Positions 17,125 to 26,069 of a stretch of DNA of 64,000 nucleotides are shown here, piece by piece (the stretch's first letter is position 1; every line of letters starts with the position of its first letter). This DNA comes from Flavobacterium suaedae (GTDB lineage Bacteria; Bacteroidota; Bacteroidia; Flavobacteriales; Flavobacteriaceae), in contig NZ_BMJE01000007.1 in NCBI RefSeq assembly GCF_014642915.1, positions 62,001 to 126,000 of the forward strand, read 5' to 3'. The position numbers and the translations under genes were made by a program. The notes beneath the pieces are model-generated. The model had not been told where the DNA came from, did not search any database, and was given only the letters and a program-made list of their open reading frames with translations.

Positions 17125-19856
17125 AACGTAAAGACATTTGAGGTAATCTCTGAAATATTGTTCTTGATTCTTATATAATTTGCACCGTTAAAGTCAGAAA
17201 GGTTTACGGGAGTAGTTCCGTTATGAGACATGGTGGCATTATCACTATCATACCAAGTGTACCCGTTAAAGGAAACCTCTATTCGGTATGCTGTAGTTAC
17301 AGGACTTGGGGTATAGTTGGAGTTGTATGTTATTTGGTAAAGGTTATTACTTGTGTTTTGTACATCGGTTATTGTTATTTTCCTGAAGTTATAACTGTTG
17401 GATGTTACCCCGTTGCTTATATCTATCATTCTTAAATAGCCACCATCATAAGCATTTAGATTTTCCAGCACTAAAGGGCCACTATAGTCGGAGGTTTGTG
17501 ATACTATTCCGAAGTCAGTTTCTGACCAGTTTACGCCGTCTGTTGATATCTGGAAGTTTATCACATCAGGATATTGTGGTGCATAGCTTAAATCATAGTC
17601 TATTAAGTAATCATTGTCTTGTTGTGTGGCGTTGGTAATGGTTATGTCTTTTATTTTGTAAGGCTCAGAGTATACGGAGGAAACGTTATCTTTTATTCGT
17701 ATATAAGCAGAACTTTGTCCGCTAAGGTTAATGGTAACAGGACCATTATAGTTTAGTGTGGCACTATCATCTGCCTCTTCCCAGTTTATGGTGTTTGATG
17801 ATGATTCGAATTTTAAAGAGCTGCCATATTGTGGGGTATAGCTTAACTCATACTCTACTTCGTAATTGTTGTTTTCCAATATGTTTACATTGGTAATTTT
17901 TATTTCCTTATAATCAGAAATTAAGTTAGGAGCTTCGCCATATATTACTTTTATGAGCTCTACTTTAGTAGATTTACCCGGCACATAGTTGGTAATTTTA
18001 TTTACTATAAAGTAGCTGCCCAGTTGTTCTATATAATATAGCTTTATGAAATCAAAATTAGCTATATCCGTTTCGGTTAACCACAGTTTGGCATTTACTA
18101 TAACTGAATGGCTTAAAATTCTGCTTAACGGGCTGTAATAATCTTGTATAATTTCTCCGAAGCTAAGCCTGTAAAAGCTTTCTTTATATATGCTGCTTAC
18201 GGTTGTACTTTCAGTAAGTTTATCCGAATAAATACTAAAGGGCGCATTAAAGCCTAAATCTCCGTAACTTGCAGTATTGGCGCGTAAAAAATAAAAGCGT
18301 TTATCCAGCGATTTATAGCTAACCTGGTCATCGTCATCAATTTCTTTTTCCCATAAATTGTACCTGTGAGAAAACTCATTTAAGTACACCACATTGTTTT
18401 GCTGCGGGCTGTATATTTTAGATTTTATTACGTCGCGCTTAGGGGTAATGTTTACATTATCAATACCTATATAGCTGTCATTATAATCACTTTCCTTATC
18501 GTTATACTGGTACCTGAAGAAGTTTTGTTGTGCATACTGCCCGTATATATAGTTTTCGTTTTCGATGCTTATGTATTTATCACTCCAGTCTGCAGTGGGG
18601 GCGTTTTGCAGCTGCTCTTCCAGTGTTATAAAGTTATATACACCTGTGTAGCTGTTTTTTACCATGGTAAGCGCAAAGCGGTGTACAATTTCTTTAATAA
18701 AATCTTTTATGCTGAATTCACTTAACCCGTTACTAAAATCTATATTAGTATCATTTAGCTTTGTAATGCTTACAGTAACAGCAGAGTTATTATCAATATG
18801 GAAATTACTTGTAGGGTTTACACGCTGTATTAGCAGTGCCAGAGTATCATTAGCATTTAAGTTTACCAAAAAGGGCGGAATTGTAAAATCACTATTGGGT
18901 GCAATATTGTTTTGAATAGTACTGTAGTTGTAAACAGGCACATTTCCTGCCGGTGTTCCCTGTACATTTTTAGCATAAAATATTTTAAAAGGATAGGGCG
19001 TTACAGATGTGCCGGTATAACTATATGCATTTATATTTCCGCTAATATCTATACGGTATAAGCCTGTTTCTTCAATTTGTAAGTGAAACTGCTCTTCATC
19101 GGCAAATTCAAGTTCATTTGTTACGGCGCTGTTACATTTTATATAATGGTTTGCACCATTCCTTGCAAAGCTGTTATCATCACATTCATATAGTACAGGC
19201 GAGTTGTCCTCTATACTTACACCTTTAGGGAAAGTCATCCACAGGTTTTTAAAATATTCGGTTTCAAAAACGCTGCCTGTAAAGGTTAGCCCAAACTGTT
19301 CCTGTATTTTATCCCATAAATACGAAACGCTTACTGAAGGAACCAAGTAATCTATATTCACTTCACCTAAATAGGTTTTACCCGTTTTACCGCCATAATC
19401 GGCTAAAATATAACGGTAAGGAGCATCAGTTCCTACCCAGCTTTGGGTAACTGTAGCTACATTTTTGGTATGATTTAGCTCACTAAGGTCTATATCAGAA
19501 AATTTTTTGTTCTCAATTATTTTTTGCAGGTCTATAATACCATCATATATAACTACATCAAAATTATCGCCTGCATCAGTAATTTTAGCCCAGCCTTTAT
19601 ACACAAAGCATTCGCCTGATTCGCTGTACAGGAAGCATTCATTTTTTTGATAGGGTGTAGTAGTATTACTGCCGGGCAGGGATAAAAACCCCATTATTTT
19701 TATGTTGTTAGCGGTTTTAGGCAACTTAAACCTGTTGGTGTAATTAGACTGCCTGTTACTAATGCTGTTAAGGTCGTTTATCTGTTTGGTTTGGGCAATG
19801 TGTTGCTTAGAGTCTAAGTCTGTCAACTGCCCGTTAATGTACAGTAATAAAGACAT
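17121..19856 (-). CDS. Large tail protein with three C-terminal repeats
   Basis: A 911-residue structural protein. The N-terminal ~640 residues contain typical tail-tip sequence (NRQSNYTNRFKLPKTANN near the start; ADYGGKTGKTYLGEVNIDYL further on), suggesting a tail-associated distal or hub-type protein. The last ~270 residues are three tandem repeats of ~88 residues, each starting I.IT(N/D) and containing a Y.P motif and an YIRI or YLRM strand (AYIRIKDNVSSVYSEPYK, GGYLRMIDISNGVTSNSY, ANYIRIKNNISEITSN). They look like Ig/Fn3-like adhesion domains. It lies just upstream of tape measure in transcription. Confidence 0.6.
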   Translation of the reverse strand: MSLLLYINGQLTDLDSKQHIAQTKQINDLNSISNRQSNYTNRFKLPKTANNIKIMGFLSLPGSNTTTPYQKNECFLYSESGECFVYKGWAKITDAGDNFDVVIYDGIIDLQKIIENKKFSDIDLSELNHTKNVATVTQSWVGTDAPYRYILADYGGKTGKTYLGEVNIDYLVPSVSVSYLWDKIQEQFGLTFTGSVFETEYFKNLWMTFPKGVSIEDNSPVLYECDDNSFARNGANHYIKCNSAVTNELEFADEEQFHLQIEETGLYRIDISGNINAYSYTGTSVTPYPFKIFYAKNVQGTPAGNVPVYNYSTIQNNIAPNSDFTIPPFLVNLNANDTLALLIQRVNPTSNFHIDNNSAVTVSITKLNDTNIDFSNGLSEFSIKDFIKEIVHRFALTMVKNSYTGVYNFITLEEQLQNAPTADWSDKYISIENENYIYGQYAQQNFFRYQYNDKESDYNDSYIGIDNVNITPKRDVIKSKIYSPQQNNVVYLNEFSHRYNLWEKEIDDDDQVSYKSLDKRFYFLRANTASYGDLGFNAPFSIYSDKLTESTTVSSIYKESFYRLSFGEIIQDYYSPLSRILSHSVIVNAKLWLTETDIANFDFIKLYYIEQLGSYFIVNKITNYVPGKSTKVELIKVIYGEAPNLISDYKEIKITNVNILENNNYEVEYELSYTPQYGSSLKFESSSNTINWEEADDSATLNYNGPVTINLSGQSSAYIRIKDNVSSVYSEPYKIKDITITNATQQDNDYLIDYDLSYAPQYPDVINFQISTDGVNWSETDFGIVSQTSDYSGPLVLENLNAYDGGYLRMIDISNGVTSNSYNFRKITITDVQNTSNNLYQITYNSNYTPSPVTTAYRIEVSFNGYTWYDSDNATMSHNGTTPVNLSDFNGANYIRIKNNISEITSNVFTL

Positions 19857-19890
19857 TTATAGGTTAAAATTTAGACAAATATTGGATTAG

Positions 19891-20009
19891 TCTTGAAGTT
19901 TGTAAAGTCATAAAGTTTGAAAGTCACAAACCTGTAGAGTTTAAAGAAATAGTAATGCTTTAAGACTTTGTACATTTGACTTTGTACTTTAAGACTTTAT
20001 AGCTTTCGG
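19891..20009. repeat. ACTTTA/AAGT-type intergenic repeat
   Basis: Between the two tail genes the spacer holds AAAGTCATAAAGTTTGAAAGTC on one side and, after ~40 bases, its loose inverse GACTTTGTACTTTAAGACTTTA on the other. Units recur every 7-9 bases. The same vocabulary is found in the host at 33893-33930 and 38270-38316. No gene is seen. Confidence 0.55.
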
Positions 20010-20010
20010 C

Positions 20011-21198
20011 TTAAAGGGTTTGTGTATAACGTTCCGGTAACTCCAACTCAAAAGAAAAGTTAGTTAATTTATTACGCGGATTTTTAATTGTTGCACTACT
20101 GGTTTTAAGCGAAACTTCTATCCAGTTGTTATACCCGTTTTGGGCAAAAGGCTGACCTGTAAACAAGTATACCTTAGGGCTGTCCAGAATGCCTTCTATA
20201 ACCGATCTTTCATCTTCAGTAAGCAGTTCTGCAACAACCTTAATACTGTCCTGGCTCTCTTTACCGGTGCTTACACTTCTTGAGAAGGTTTTATTTATAT
20301 TTTCGAAGTCATTATCTATAGTACCCAAATGTTTCGTTTTTCGGGTTATACTGTAGGTGTCTTCAAATAACCAGTAGTTAAAGCCCCCCATTACATTAAA
20401 CCATTTTAAGTAAACGCCACAAGTATAGGGTACTTTTTCTAATGTCAGCATTTTTTCATTTCCTGAAAAAGTTGGAGAACCGGGAAGCATTCCTGATGTT
20501 CTTTGTGTAAAAGTAAGTTGGTTAACTCCATTCGCCAAAGGGAGTAAATCCTCCAATGTTATATTAGTACGCCCATCAGAAACTACCAGTCTTGTACAAT
20601 AACTGGAGCTATACCCAGAGGTATCGAACTCTTGAGACAATAAATTAGTGTTATTAGTTACCAACACCCCATTTGTATTATTAAAATAAGGAATATCAAA
20701 AGGGTAACCCTCCCAATATTTCATATAATAGTTATTGGCTGTACCTGGCTTAAACGGAGATAATATTAAAAAATCAGTTAAAGAAAACTCCTTAAAATCC
20801 CCTGGTTGCTGTACCCCGGCCAGCCATGATAGTACATAACTGTCAGTATCTGTAGTACCGTCAGAAAATTTAATACTAAAAGCAATATTACGTTGTGTAA
20901 ACCTGCCATTACTGGCAAAGTAAGTAAAACTTGATGGCGAACCTGAATCTATATCAGGCTGCATGGTATCTTCAAAGTTTTTGGTGTTAACAAGTGTACT
21001 TATATAAGGCTTAAAATTAAAATAAAACCTACTCTGAGGGTTAGGGTAGATAGTGGCATATACTGACCCAAAGGAATCGGTAATGGTACACGACTCTACC
21101 TCTGCCTCAATATTCAGGTTGCTGTAAAAGCGCACAATATCGTTATTATATGCCATACGCAATGCATGTGCATTTATAGATGGAGAAAAAACAATCAT
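20011..21198 (-). CDS. Phage tail structural protein (distal-tail-like)
   Basis: A 395-residue, beta-rich protein with many aromatic and Asn/Ser/Thr residues. N-terminal MIVFSPSINAHALRMAYN and the C-terminal stretch NPRNKLTNFSFELELPERY fit tail proteins of Bacteroidota phages. It overlaps the upstream gene by 4 bases. The position upstream of the large tail protein and tape measure suggests a distal tail or tail-tip component, an inference from order only. Confidence 0.5.
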   Translation of the reverse strand: MIVFSPSINAHALRMAYNNDIVRFYSNLNIEAEVESCTITDSFGSVYATIYPNPQSRFYFNFKPYISTLVNTKNFEDTMQPDIDSGSPSSFTYFASNGRFTQRNIAFSIKFSDGTTDTDSYVLSWLAGVQQPGDFKEFSLTDFLILSPFKPGTANNYYMKYWEGYPFDIPYFNNTNGVLVTNNTNLLSQEFDTSGYSSSYCTRLVVSDGRTNITLEDLLPLANGVNQLTFTQRTSGMLPGSPTFSGNEKMLTLEKVPYTCGVYLKWFNVMGGFNYWLFEDTYSITRKTKHLGTIDNDFENINKTFSRSVSTGKESQDSIKVVAELLTEDERSVIEGILDSPKVYLFTGQPFAQNGYNNWIEVSLKTSSATIKNPRNKLTNFSFELELPERYTQTL

Positions 21199-21656
21199 GC
21201 TGCAATTTGTTTTAAGAAATTAATAATATCATTGCAAAACTCGTTAACCAGTGGGGTGCTCACACGGTCTATAACCTGCTGAATGCGTTGAGGAGTTACC
21301 ACTTCGGCTACTATATCGCTGCCCGTTTTTTCGGGTTGCCACCCTTCACGAGCTATCTTTCGGGCAATTAAAAAAGCAAGGCTGGTAATACTGATTTCGT
21401 TTTCTAATTGCGTAGCAATGCCTTTGGCTTCAATCCAGGTTATAATCGCTTCACTTGGCGGTTGCTTACCCGGTGGGCGACCTTCTAAGTAGCCTGCCCC
21501 CAAAAGGCTTGCGCTTGTTTCGGTAGCAGTAACCTCCAGTGTTGTAGCCCAGTTGCCCGAAACGCTTAATCCCGACTCTTGGTATCGGGTAATTACATCA
21601 GCTTTTATAGCTTCAAACTCGGCAGCGAGTAGCGCTCTTATATTAGTTGTAGCCAT
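21195..21656 (-). CDS. Phage tail-completion/neck-type protein
   Basis: A 153-residue protein whose middle has GRPPGKQPPSEAIITWIEAK followed by GIATQLEN, resembling the HK97 gp10-type tail-completion proteins in which a Pro-rich loop precedes a W-containing helix. It overlaps both neighbours (14 bases upstream, 4 bases downstream). Probable role is in the neck or tail terminator. Moderately sure. Confidence 0.5.
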   Translation of the reverse strand: MATTNIRALLAAEFEAIKADVITRYQESGLSVSGNWATTLEVTATETSASLLGAGYLEGRPPGKQPPSEAIITWIEAKGIATQLENEISITSLAFLIARKIAREGWQPEKTGSDIVAEVVTPQRIQQVIDRVSTPLVNEFCNDIINFLKQIAA

Positions 21657-22092
21657 ACGGAATTACAATTTTGTAGGAGCATAACAGCCCGTCCATATTA
21701 GCATCCAGCGCATCGGTAACATCAACATTATCCCACTGGGTAATGGCAAGCCCCATGCAGGCAAGGCTGTTGCCCATTTGGTTGAAAACCCCCAGCAACG
21801 GCTCTATATTGGTTACATATTTACTGGTTGCCTGTGTGCCACGCTCTTGGAAATACTGTTGGTCGAAATCGCTGTGTTTTACAAGGAAGAATTTTCCCTC
21901 GTACTCGGTTGAGTTAATTTGCGTACCACTGTCGTTATACACGCTTTTACGCTTGGTATATTCGTGCAGTAAGTAGGTTGTGCCTGCCTCGGTAGTGCCA
22001 TCCAGCAGGTTTAGGGCAGCTTGTTTGCCATAGTGGTATTCCAGGCCTTTATCAGTAGCAAGGTCTTCCAGTATGCGTACAATGTCTTTCAT
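21643..22092 (-). CDS. Phage neck/tail-terminator-like protein, unknown
   Basis: A 149-residue protein with the sequence FLVKHSDFDQQYFQERGTQA in the middle and the C-terminal MDGLLCSYKIVIPYGYN. Alpha/beta composition and size fit small tail-terminator proteins, and it is first in the cluster that leads to the tail genes, but no family motif is certain. Confidence 0.45.
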   Translation of the reverse strand: MKDIVRILEDLATDKGLEYHYGKQAALNLLDGTTEAGTTYLLHEYTKRKSVYNDSGTQINSTEYEGKFFLVKHSDFDQQYFQERGTQATSKYVTNIEPLLGVFNQMGNSLACMGLAITQWDNVDVTDALDANMDGLLCSYKIVIPYGYN

Positions 22093-22111
22093 TAAAGGTT
22101 GTTTTGTGGAA

Positions 22112-22209
22112 ATCTTTTTTCAGTCGCAGTTATCGGTCACAGTTTTCAGTTTTATATAGTAGGTTTTACTGCTCACTGCGACTGTAAACTGTGAACTTAA
22201 AACTGTAAA
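22112..22209. repeat. ACTG-type intergenic repeat with inverted arms
   Basis: CAGTCGCAGT (22121-22130) and its exact inverse ACTGCGACTG (22175-22184) face each other across 44 bases. The interior and flanks contain further 7-base units (CAGTTTT; AACTGTG, AACTTAA, AACTGTA). The stretch fills the gap between two phage genes. Transcribed, it could fold into a hairpin, but there is no T run to make it a clear terminator. Confidence 0.65.
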
Positions 22210-22764
22210 CTACTTACTCTGCTGCGAAGCCAGTTTTCGGTATTCTGCTTCTACCTCGTTTTGCAGTTTAGTTTGTACTAACAGGTTAAAAATTTCATTA
22301 TAAGGCTTTCTGCCTAAGTCAAACGGATATTGCCCTAACAGTTTACCCAACTGCATAAGCGGTAGCGTATCGTTATACGGATTTAACTTTTCCGCGCCTG
22401 CCATTTTCCATAAATGCCCATCGGTACTAACAGATGATAACAGTTTGTTCTCCGTTTCAATGACCTGCTTTAGTTCTTCGATTATAAACTTTCGGGCAGC
22501 GAAATATTCCGTTACGGTGCCACGCCAAAAAGCCTTTTCGGTTACCTCAAAACAAATGGAAAACAGCCTGTAAATATCCTGCCAGTCCTTTATTTTACTT
22601 AACAGCCTGATGCAATACTTTACATTGGCATAGGGCATATTACCGATGTTTGCCTGCTTTTTAGCGAAGCTGTTTTTAGGTTGTAGATGCTCCAGTACGG
22701 CATCATAAACGATGCTTTGGGCTATGGGTAACTGTATATATTTTTTTAGTGTGATGTTTCTCAT
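22210..22764 (-). CDS. Phage protein of unknown function
   Basis: A helical, basic protein of 184 residues (ITLKKYIQLPIAQSIVYDAV at the N-terminus; KLASQQSK at the end). It is separated from terminase upstream and the neck gene downstream by two repeat-filled gaps. No conserved domain is recognised. A structural or packaging accessory role is suggested only by position. Confidence 0.5.
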   Translation of the reverse strand: MRNITLKKYIQLPIAQSIVYDAVLEHLQPKNSFAKKQANIGNMPYANVKYCIRLLSKIKDWQDIYRLFSICFEVTEKAFWRGTVTEYFAARKFIIEELKQVIETENKLLSSVSTDGHLWKMAGAEKLNPYNDTLPLMQLGKLLGQYPFDLGRKPYNEIFNLLVQTKLQNEVEAEYRKLASQQSK

Positions 22765-22770
22765 ATTACT

Positions 22771-22872
22771 GTTTTTTAGTTTCGGGTTTTTAGTTTCGGG
22801 TTTTGAGTTTCGAGTTGAGAACTGTGACTGCCCATTGCGACTGAGAACTGTTACTGCGACTGAAAACTTAGA
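22771..22872. repeat. Heptamer-array repeat downstream of terminase
   Basis: Bases 22777-22818 are six contiguous heptamers: TAGTTTC, GGGTTTT, TAGTTTC, GGGTTTT, GAGTTTC, GAGTTGA, each with GTT at positions 3-5. An ACTG-rich block follows in nearly the same phase (GAACTGT, GACTGCC, CATTGCG, ACTGAGA). The array ends 3 bases before the terminase stop. No gene is seen. Confidence 0.8.
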
Positions 22873-22874
22873 GA

Positions 22875-24206
22875 TTAAGGGGCTGCCACCCGAACCCGAG
22901 CGCGATAATCCTTACGCAGGGCAAACCAGTAGCGCATCATAATACTGTCCCATTCATCAGGGCTGCGACCGATTAGTTCCTTAACCCGTTCTTTGGGTAC
23001 AATGCTTTGCTTGCCGTCTTTATCAATATCCCGAAGTTTTACCTGTTCCATTTCCTCCATAGTTGCCTGTAGCACCTCGTCGTTATCGCACAGTTCACCA
23101 GCCAGTCGGGCGGAAATCATTTCTGCCATTTTAATACTGCATTGGCTTTTAAGGTTTTCGAAATTGGGTTTTATATATACCCCGTTCTCTTTCATTTCCA
23201 AGGGTGAACTGTTATTTACGAAGCCCTTACATTTCAGGAAGTCGACCACACCGCCACCCACGCCATCCTCATCGGCTATGGTGTTGCTGAGGGCTATGTT
23301 GTACTTTTCCTGTAGCTTGCGGGCGTGGGTTACCACTTCGTCCAGTCCGCTGCGGGCTATGGCGCTACGGTGAACGCACAGCCAGCCATGCCATACCCTG
23401 AAAATAGTTTTGTCCTTACCCTTACGGGCAACATCAATAGTGAGGTATTTTAAGCCTTCGGGCTGTATGTGTGCGGGGCTGAAATAATCCGCAATAGCGT
23501 CGTGGTCTATCAGCGCAGCAGGGTCATCGTCATACTCCCAATTGCCGAAATACAGCCTTTCCCTGCTGTTTTTATCCAGCCGCAACAAACTTTTCAGGTA
23601 GCTGGGGTGCAGGTGAGGGTTATCAGTAGGGAGGCTTTGCACAAACCTGCGGTAGTGTGGCAAGTTATTTTCCCGATAGGGTTTGTAAAACTCTTTATAC
23701 GTCCAGTTTTTAGATGGGTTGCAACTGCCCAGTATTTTAGGGATGAGCCCGTGCTGGCTTAACTTATAGCGGATTCGGCTTTTAACGATTTGCCAGGCGT
23801 AGTAATTTACCTGATTGCATTCGTCTATAAACGCACCTGTTATTTCAAGCGAACCCAAACTGTCAAAATTCGGGTCGGAAGGGTAGTGGAATAAGTCTTT
23901 AAGCAGGATTTCGCTGCCATTGTTCCACTTTATAGTATTTTCCTGTGCTTTATACTGAAATTGCTTGTGTAACTGTAGTTTACCCGAAAGCTCGAAAAAG
24001 GTGTTAAGGGTGGTTTCCTTTAAGTTTTTGAGTTTACTTCGCCCCAACAACCAGCGTGTGCCGGGATATTTTTGGCACATTTCCATTAACCAAAGGCAAC
24101 CGAGGGCACTTTTACCACCGCCCGCAGCCCCTCCGTAAAGGACTTCTTCGGTAACGGTATCTTTCAGGTAATAAATAGCGTGTTCCTGCTTTAGCAGCAG
24201 CTTCAT
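22875..24206 (-). CDS. Terminase large subunit
   Basis: This is the ATP-driven DNA packaging motor and nuclease. Walker A is GGAAGGGKS (residues 25-33), Walker B is GAFIDEC with D128 and E129, and the coupling motif lies near LGSCNPSKNW (~159-168). The RNase H-like nuclease domain begins with D258 in LTIDVARKG and includes IADEDGVGGG as the second acidic cluster. At 443 residues it is complete. It overlaps the small subunit gene by 4 bases. Confidence 0.92.
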   Translation of the reverse strand: MKLLLKQEHAIYYLKDTVTEEVLYGGAAGGGKSALGCLWLMEMCQKYPGTRWLLGRSKLKNLKETTLNTFFELSGKLQLHKQFQYKAQENTIKWNNGSEILLKDLFHYPSDPNFDSLGSLEITGAFIDECNQVNYYAWQIVKSRIRYKLSQHGLIPKILGSCNPSKNWTYKEFYKPYRENNLPHYRRFVQSLPTDNPHLHPSYLKSLLRLDKNSRERLYFGNWEYDDDPAALIDHDAIADYFSPAHIQPEGLKYLTIDVARKGKDKTIFRVWHGWLCVHRSAIARSGLDEVVTHARKLQEKYNIALSNTIADEDGVGGGVVDFLKCKGFVNNSSPLEMKENGVYIKPNFENLKSQCSIKMAEMISARLAGELCDNDEVLQATMEEMEQVKLRDIDKDGKQSIVPKERVKELIGRSPDEWDSIMMRYWFALRKDYRARVRVAAP

Positions 24207-24709
24207 GGTGTTTCGGGGTTGTGGCCATTGCCCAAATCTAGTATTATGTCCTGTTGCGGTTCGGCGGAGTCATCGCCTTTGTCGTTCCACTGGTTGGGGT
24301 TGCGGTTTTTAAGCCAAAATTGCTGACTCCTGAAATCGGCTGGGATGTGTTTTTCTACTGCTACAACTTCTACGCGTTCTTTTTCTACCCGTTTGCCGTT
24401 ATCGTCGTAATACACCTCTTTGCATTTTATGGGTTGCTTGGTGGTCACAATTCGGTCGATACTGGCTTGGTACAGCGACAGGGCGACTTCCATATCGGCG
24501 GCTTTTTTGCCTTTGGTTATTTGCCTGCTAAATGCTTCGTGGTTTTTCTTCCAGCGGGTGAGTACCTCCGGCGTTACATCGAAAAACTTAGCGAGTTCGC
24601 TATCGGTTGCGCCAAGCAAACAGAGTTTGTATGCCTGTTGGGTGTATTCTTTTTTAAAACGGGGTTTGCGTAGTTTGGTTGCAGAAGCAACGGTTTGTGC
24701 TTCTTTCAT
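24203..24709 (-). CDS. Terminase small subunit-like protein
   Basis: The N-terminal half carries a helix-turn-helix (GATDSELAKFFDVTPEVLTR, then WKK), as in small terminase subunits that bind the packaging site. The middle has basic residues, and the C-terminus contains the PNQWNDKGD segment typical of terminase small subunits. It is directly upstream of the large subunit with a 4-base overlap, which supports the call. Confidence 0.75.
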   Translation of the reverse strand: MKEAQTVASATKLRKPRFKKEYTQQAYKLCLLGATDSELAKFFDVTPEVLTRWKKNHEAFSRQITKGKKAADMEVALSLYQASIDRIVTTKQPIKCKEVYYDDNGKRVEKERVEVVAVEKHIPADFRSQQFWLKNRNPNQWNDKGDDSAEPQQDIILDLGNGHNPETP

Positions 24710-24734
24710 TTAGTTGAATTTGGGAAATATTTGG

Positions 24735-25202
24735 TTATTTGTTGAATTCCTCTAATTTTTGTGCAATAACCTCTACAGTAGGTTTGTTTTGAACTTTTGC
24801 AAATAAATGAATATAATGGTCGCCTTGATTGACGTCTTTAATTATTATTTTTTCATTGATATACTTCTCCTGATTTTGCTTTTCGAACATTTTGGTAAAA
24901 AGCATACTTCTAAATTGTTGATTGCTAATATGCTCTTTTCCTTTGCGCTTTTGTATAACTCCTTTATCGCAATAACAGTACAATATTACTTCTTTGTCAT
25001 CTGCAAAACGATTTATTTCAGATGCTATTTGAAGCAGGGTTCTTATATTATTAATTTCGACAACTTCGTTAACAAGTTCAATGGTAATGTTTATTACAGG
25101 AACAGTTATATCTTCCGGTAGTATATTGGGCTGAAATGACTCTAACTTTATAAGATATTGATGACCTTCTTTGGTGCTAAGCGGAATAATCTTATCAACC
25201 AT
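24735..25202 (-). CDS. Unknown protein, possibly DUF6169-like, coupled to a small gene
   Basis: A 155-residue alpha/beta protein with the central sequence EVILYCYCDKGVIQKRKGKE followed by FRSMLFTKMFEKQ. The pattern resembles DUF6169-type proteins of Flavobacteria, but that is recalled, not verified. It starts 4 bases after the stop of a 45-residue gene. A two-gene unit of a tiny charged protein and a mid-size protein in a prophage accessory region suggests toxin-antitoxin or exclusion, which is inference only. Confidence 0.5.
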   Translation of the reverse strand: MVDKIIPLSTKEGHQYLIKLESFQPNILPEDITVPVINITIELVNEVVEINNIRTLLQIASEINRFADDKEVILYCYCDKGVIQKRKGKEHISNQQFRSMLFTKMFEKQNQEKYINEKIIIKDVNQGDHYIHLFAKVQNKPTVEVIAQKLEEFNK

Positions 25203-25206
25203 TTAT

Positions 25207-25344
25207 TTATTTTTTCTCAGGGAAAAATAAATGTGCCTGCTTGCGTAACTCTTCTTTTGTAGCCTCTTTGTCGGCTTGCAGCTTACGAGCAATTTTTAAT
25301 AAACCCTCAGAAGGTTTTTTTATATGTAGTGTATTGGTTTTCAT
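25207..25344 (-). CDS. 45-residue protein upstream of the unknown gene
   Basis: The frame starts at ATG 25344 with MKTNTLHIKKPSEGLLKI, continues ARKLQADKEATKEELRKQ and ends HLFFPEKK before TAA. It is amphipathic and highly charged, with a short N-terminal strand-like segment then helices, a layout shared with small antitoxins that bind DNA as ribbon-helix-helix dimers. Only 4 bases separate it from the next gene. The start is well placed and the composition is protein-like. Confidence 0.6.
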   Translation of the reverse strand: MKTNTLHIKKPSEGLLKIARKLQADKEATKEELRKQAHLFFPEKK

Positions 25345-25436
25345 TACAGTGCAAATATAAAGTATTTTTTATAAATGAAATGTTATTTAACAATGCAGCT
25401 AGTGCTTTTTATTTAGTTGAGGTTAGGAAATATCAA

Positions 25437-26042
25437 TTATAAGAGTGAATGCTTATCTGTCAAATTTTTCTCAATATCAAATATCAAATGAAAAACATAA
25501 TCATAATATGATAACGCATTTTCTTTAGAAAACATAAAAACTTCTAGTGCTTGATTTTCAGAACTTTTTCTTAATAAAGTTCGTATATCATTTGGTTTAT
25601 GAGGTGATTCGAAATCTTTTAAAATTAATCTTCTTGAACTGTGAGAGAATCCATTTCTGTATTTTTCTTTAAAGTTAAGCAGTTGTTTTTTCTGTTCTTT
25701 CGAAATTAATGACCTAGCACAACAAGCATTTATTGTTTTTTCTAATGCCCAAGAAGTATATTTATCATCTAATTTTTCAAGATTCTCACCCCAAGGAGCT
25801 TCAATAGGTAAAATTTTTTGTTCATCTTTCATTAAAGCTATTTTGAGTAAATTTTCTAACAGATAATTGGTTAAAGTAATGGTAGCCATATTGGCTCCTA
25901 CTAATAAACACCGATTAATTTCAAACGTAAGAAGAATTAATTCTTCTAAGATAATAGGTTTCTTTTTGTAGTAAGGAGCAATACTTTCATAATTTTTATT
26001 AAGATGATTTTTTAAACCATCAGCTAATCTTTGTTTTTCCAT
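25437..26042 (-). CDS. HEPN-like protein, possible RNase toxin or defence
   Basis: A 201-residue, largely helical protein. Residues 129-134 read RNGFSH, matching the RxxxxH catalytic signature of HEPN ribonucleases with the usual Asn after Arg, and it lies in a helix-rich context (KEKYRNGFSHSSRR). HEPN proteins serve as toxins or abortive-infection nucleases, though some are non-catalytic. It lies alone between terminase and the Panacea pair, in the part of the prophage that carries accessory genes. Family membership is judged from the motif only. Confidence 0.5.
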   Translation of the reverse strand: MEKQRLADGLKNHLNKNYESIAPYYKKKPIILEELILLTFEINRCLLVGANMATITLTNYLLENLLKIALMKDEQKILPIEAPWGENLEKLDDKYTSWALEKTINACCARSLISKEQKKQLLNFKEKYRNGFSHSSRRLILKDFESPHKPNDIRTLLRKSSENQALEVFMFSKENALSYYDYVFHLIFDIEKNLTDKHSLL

Positions 26043-26069
26043 ATTATGAAAGCATTATATAAAGAGGAA

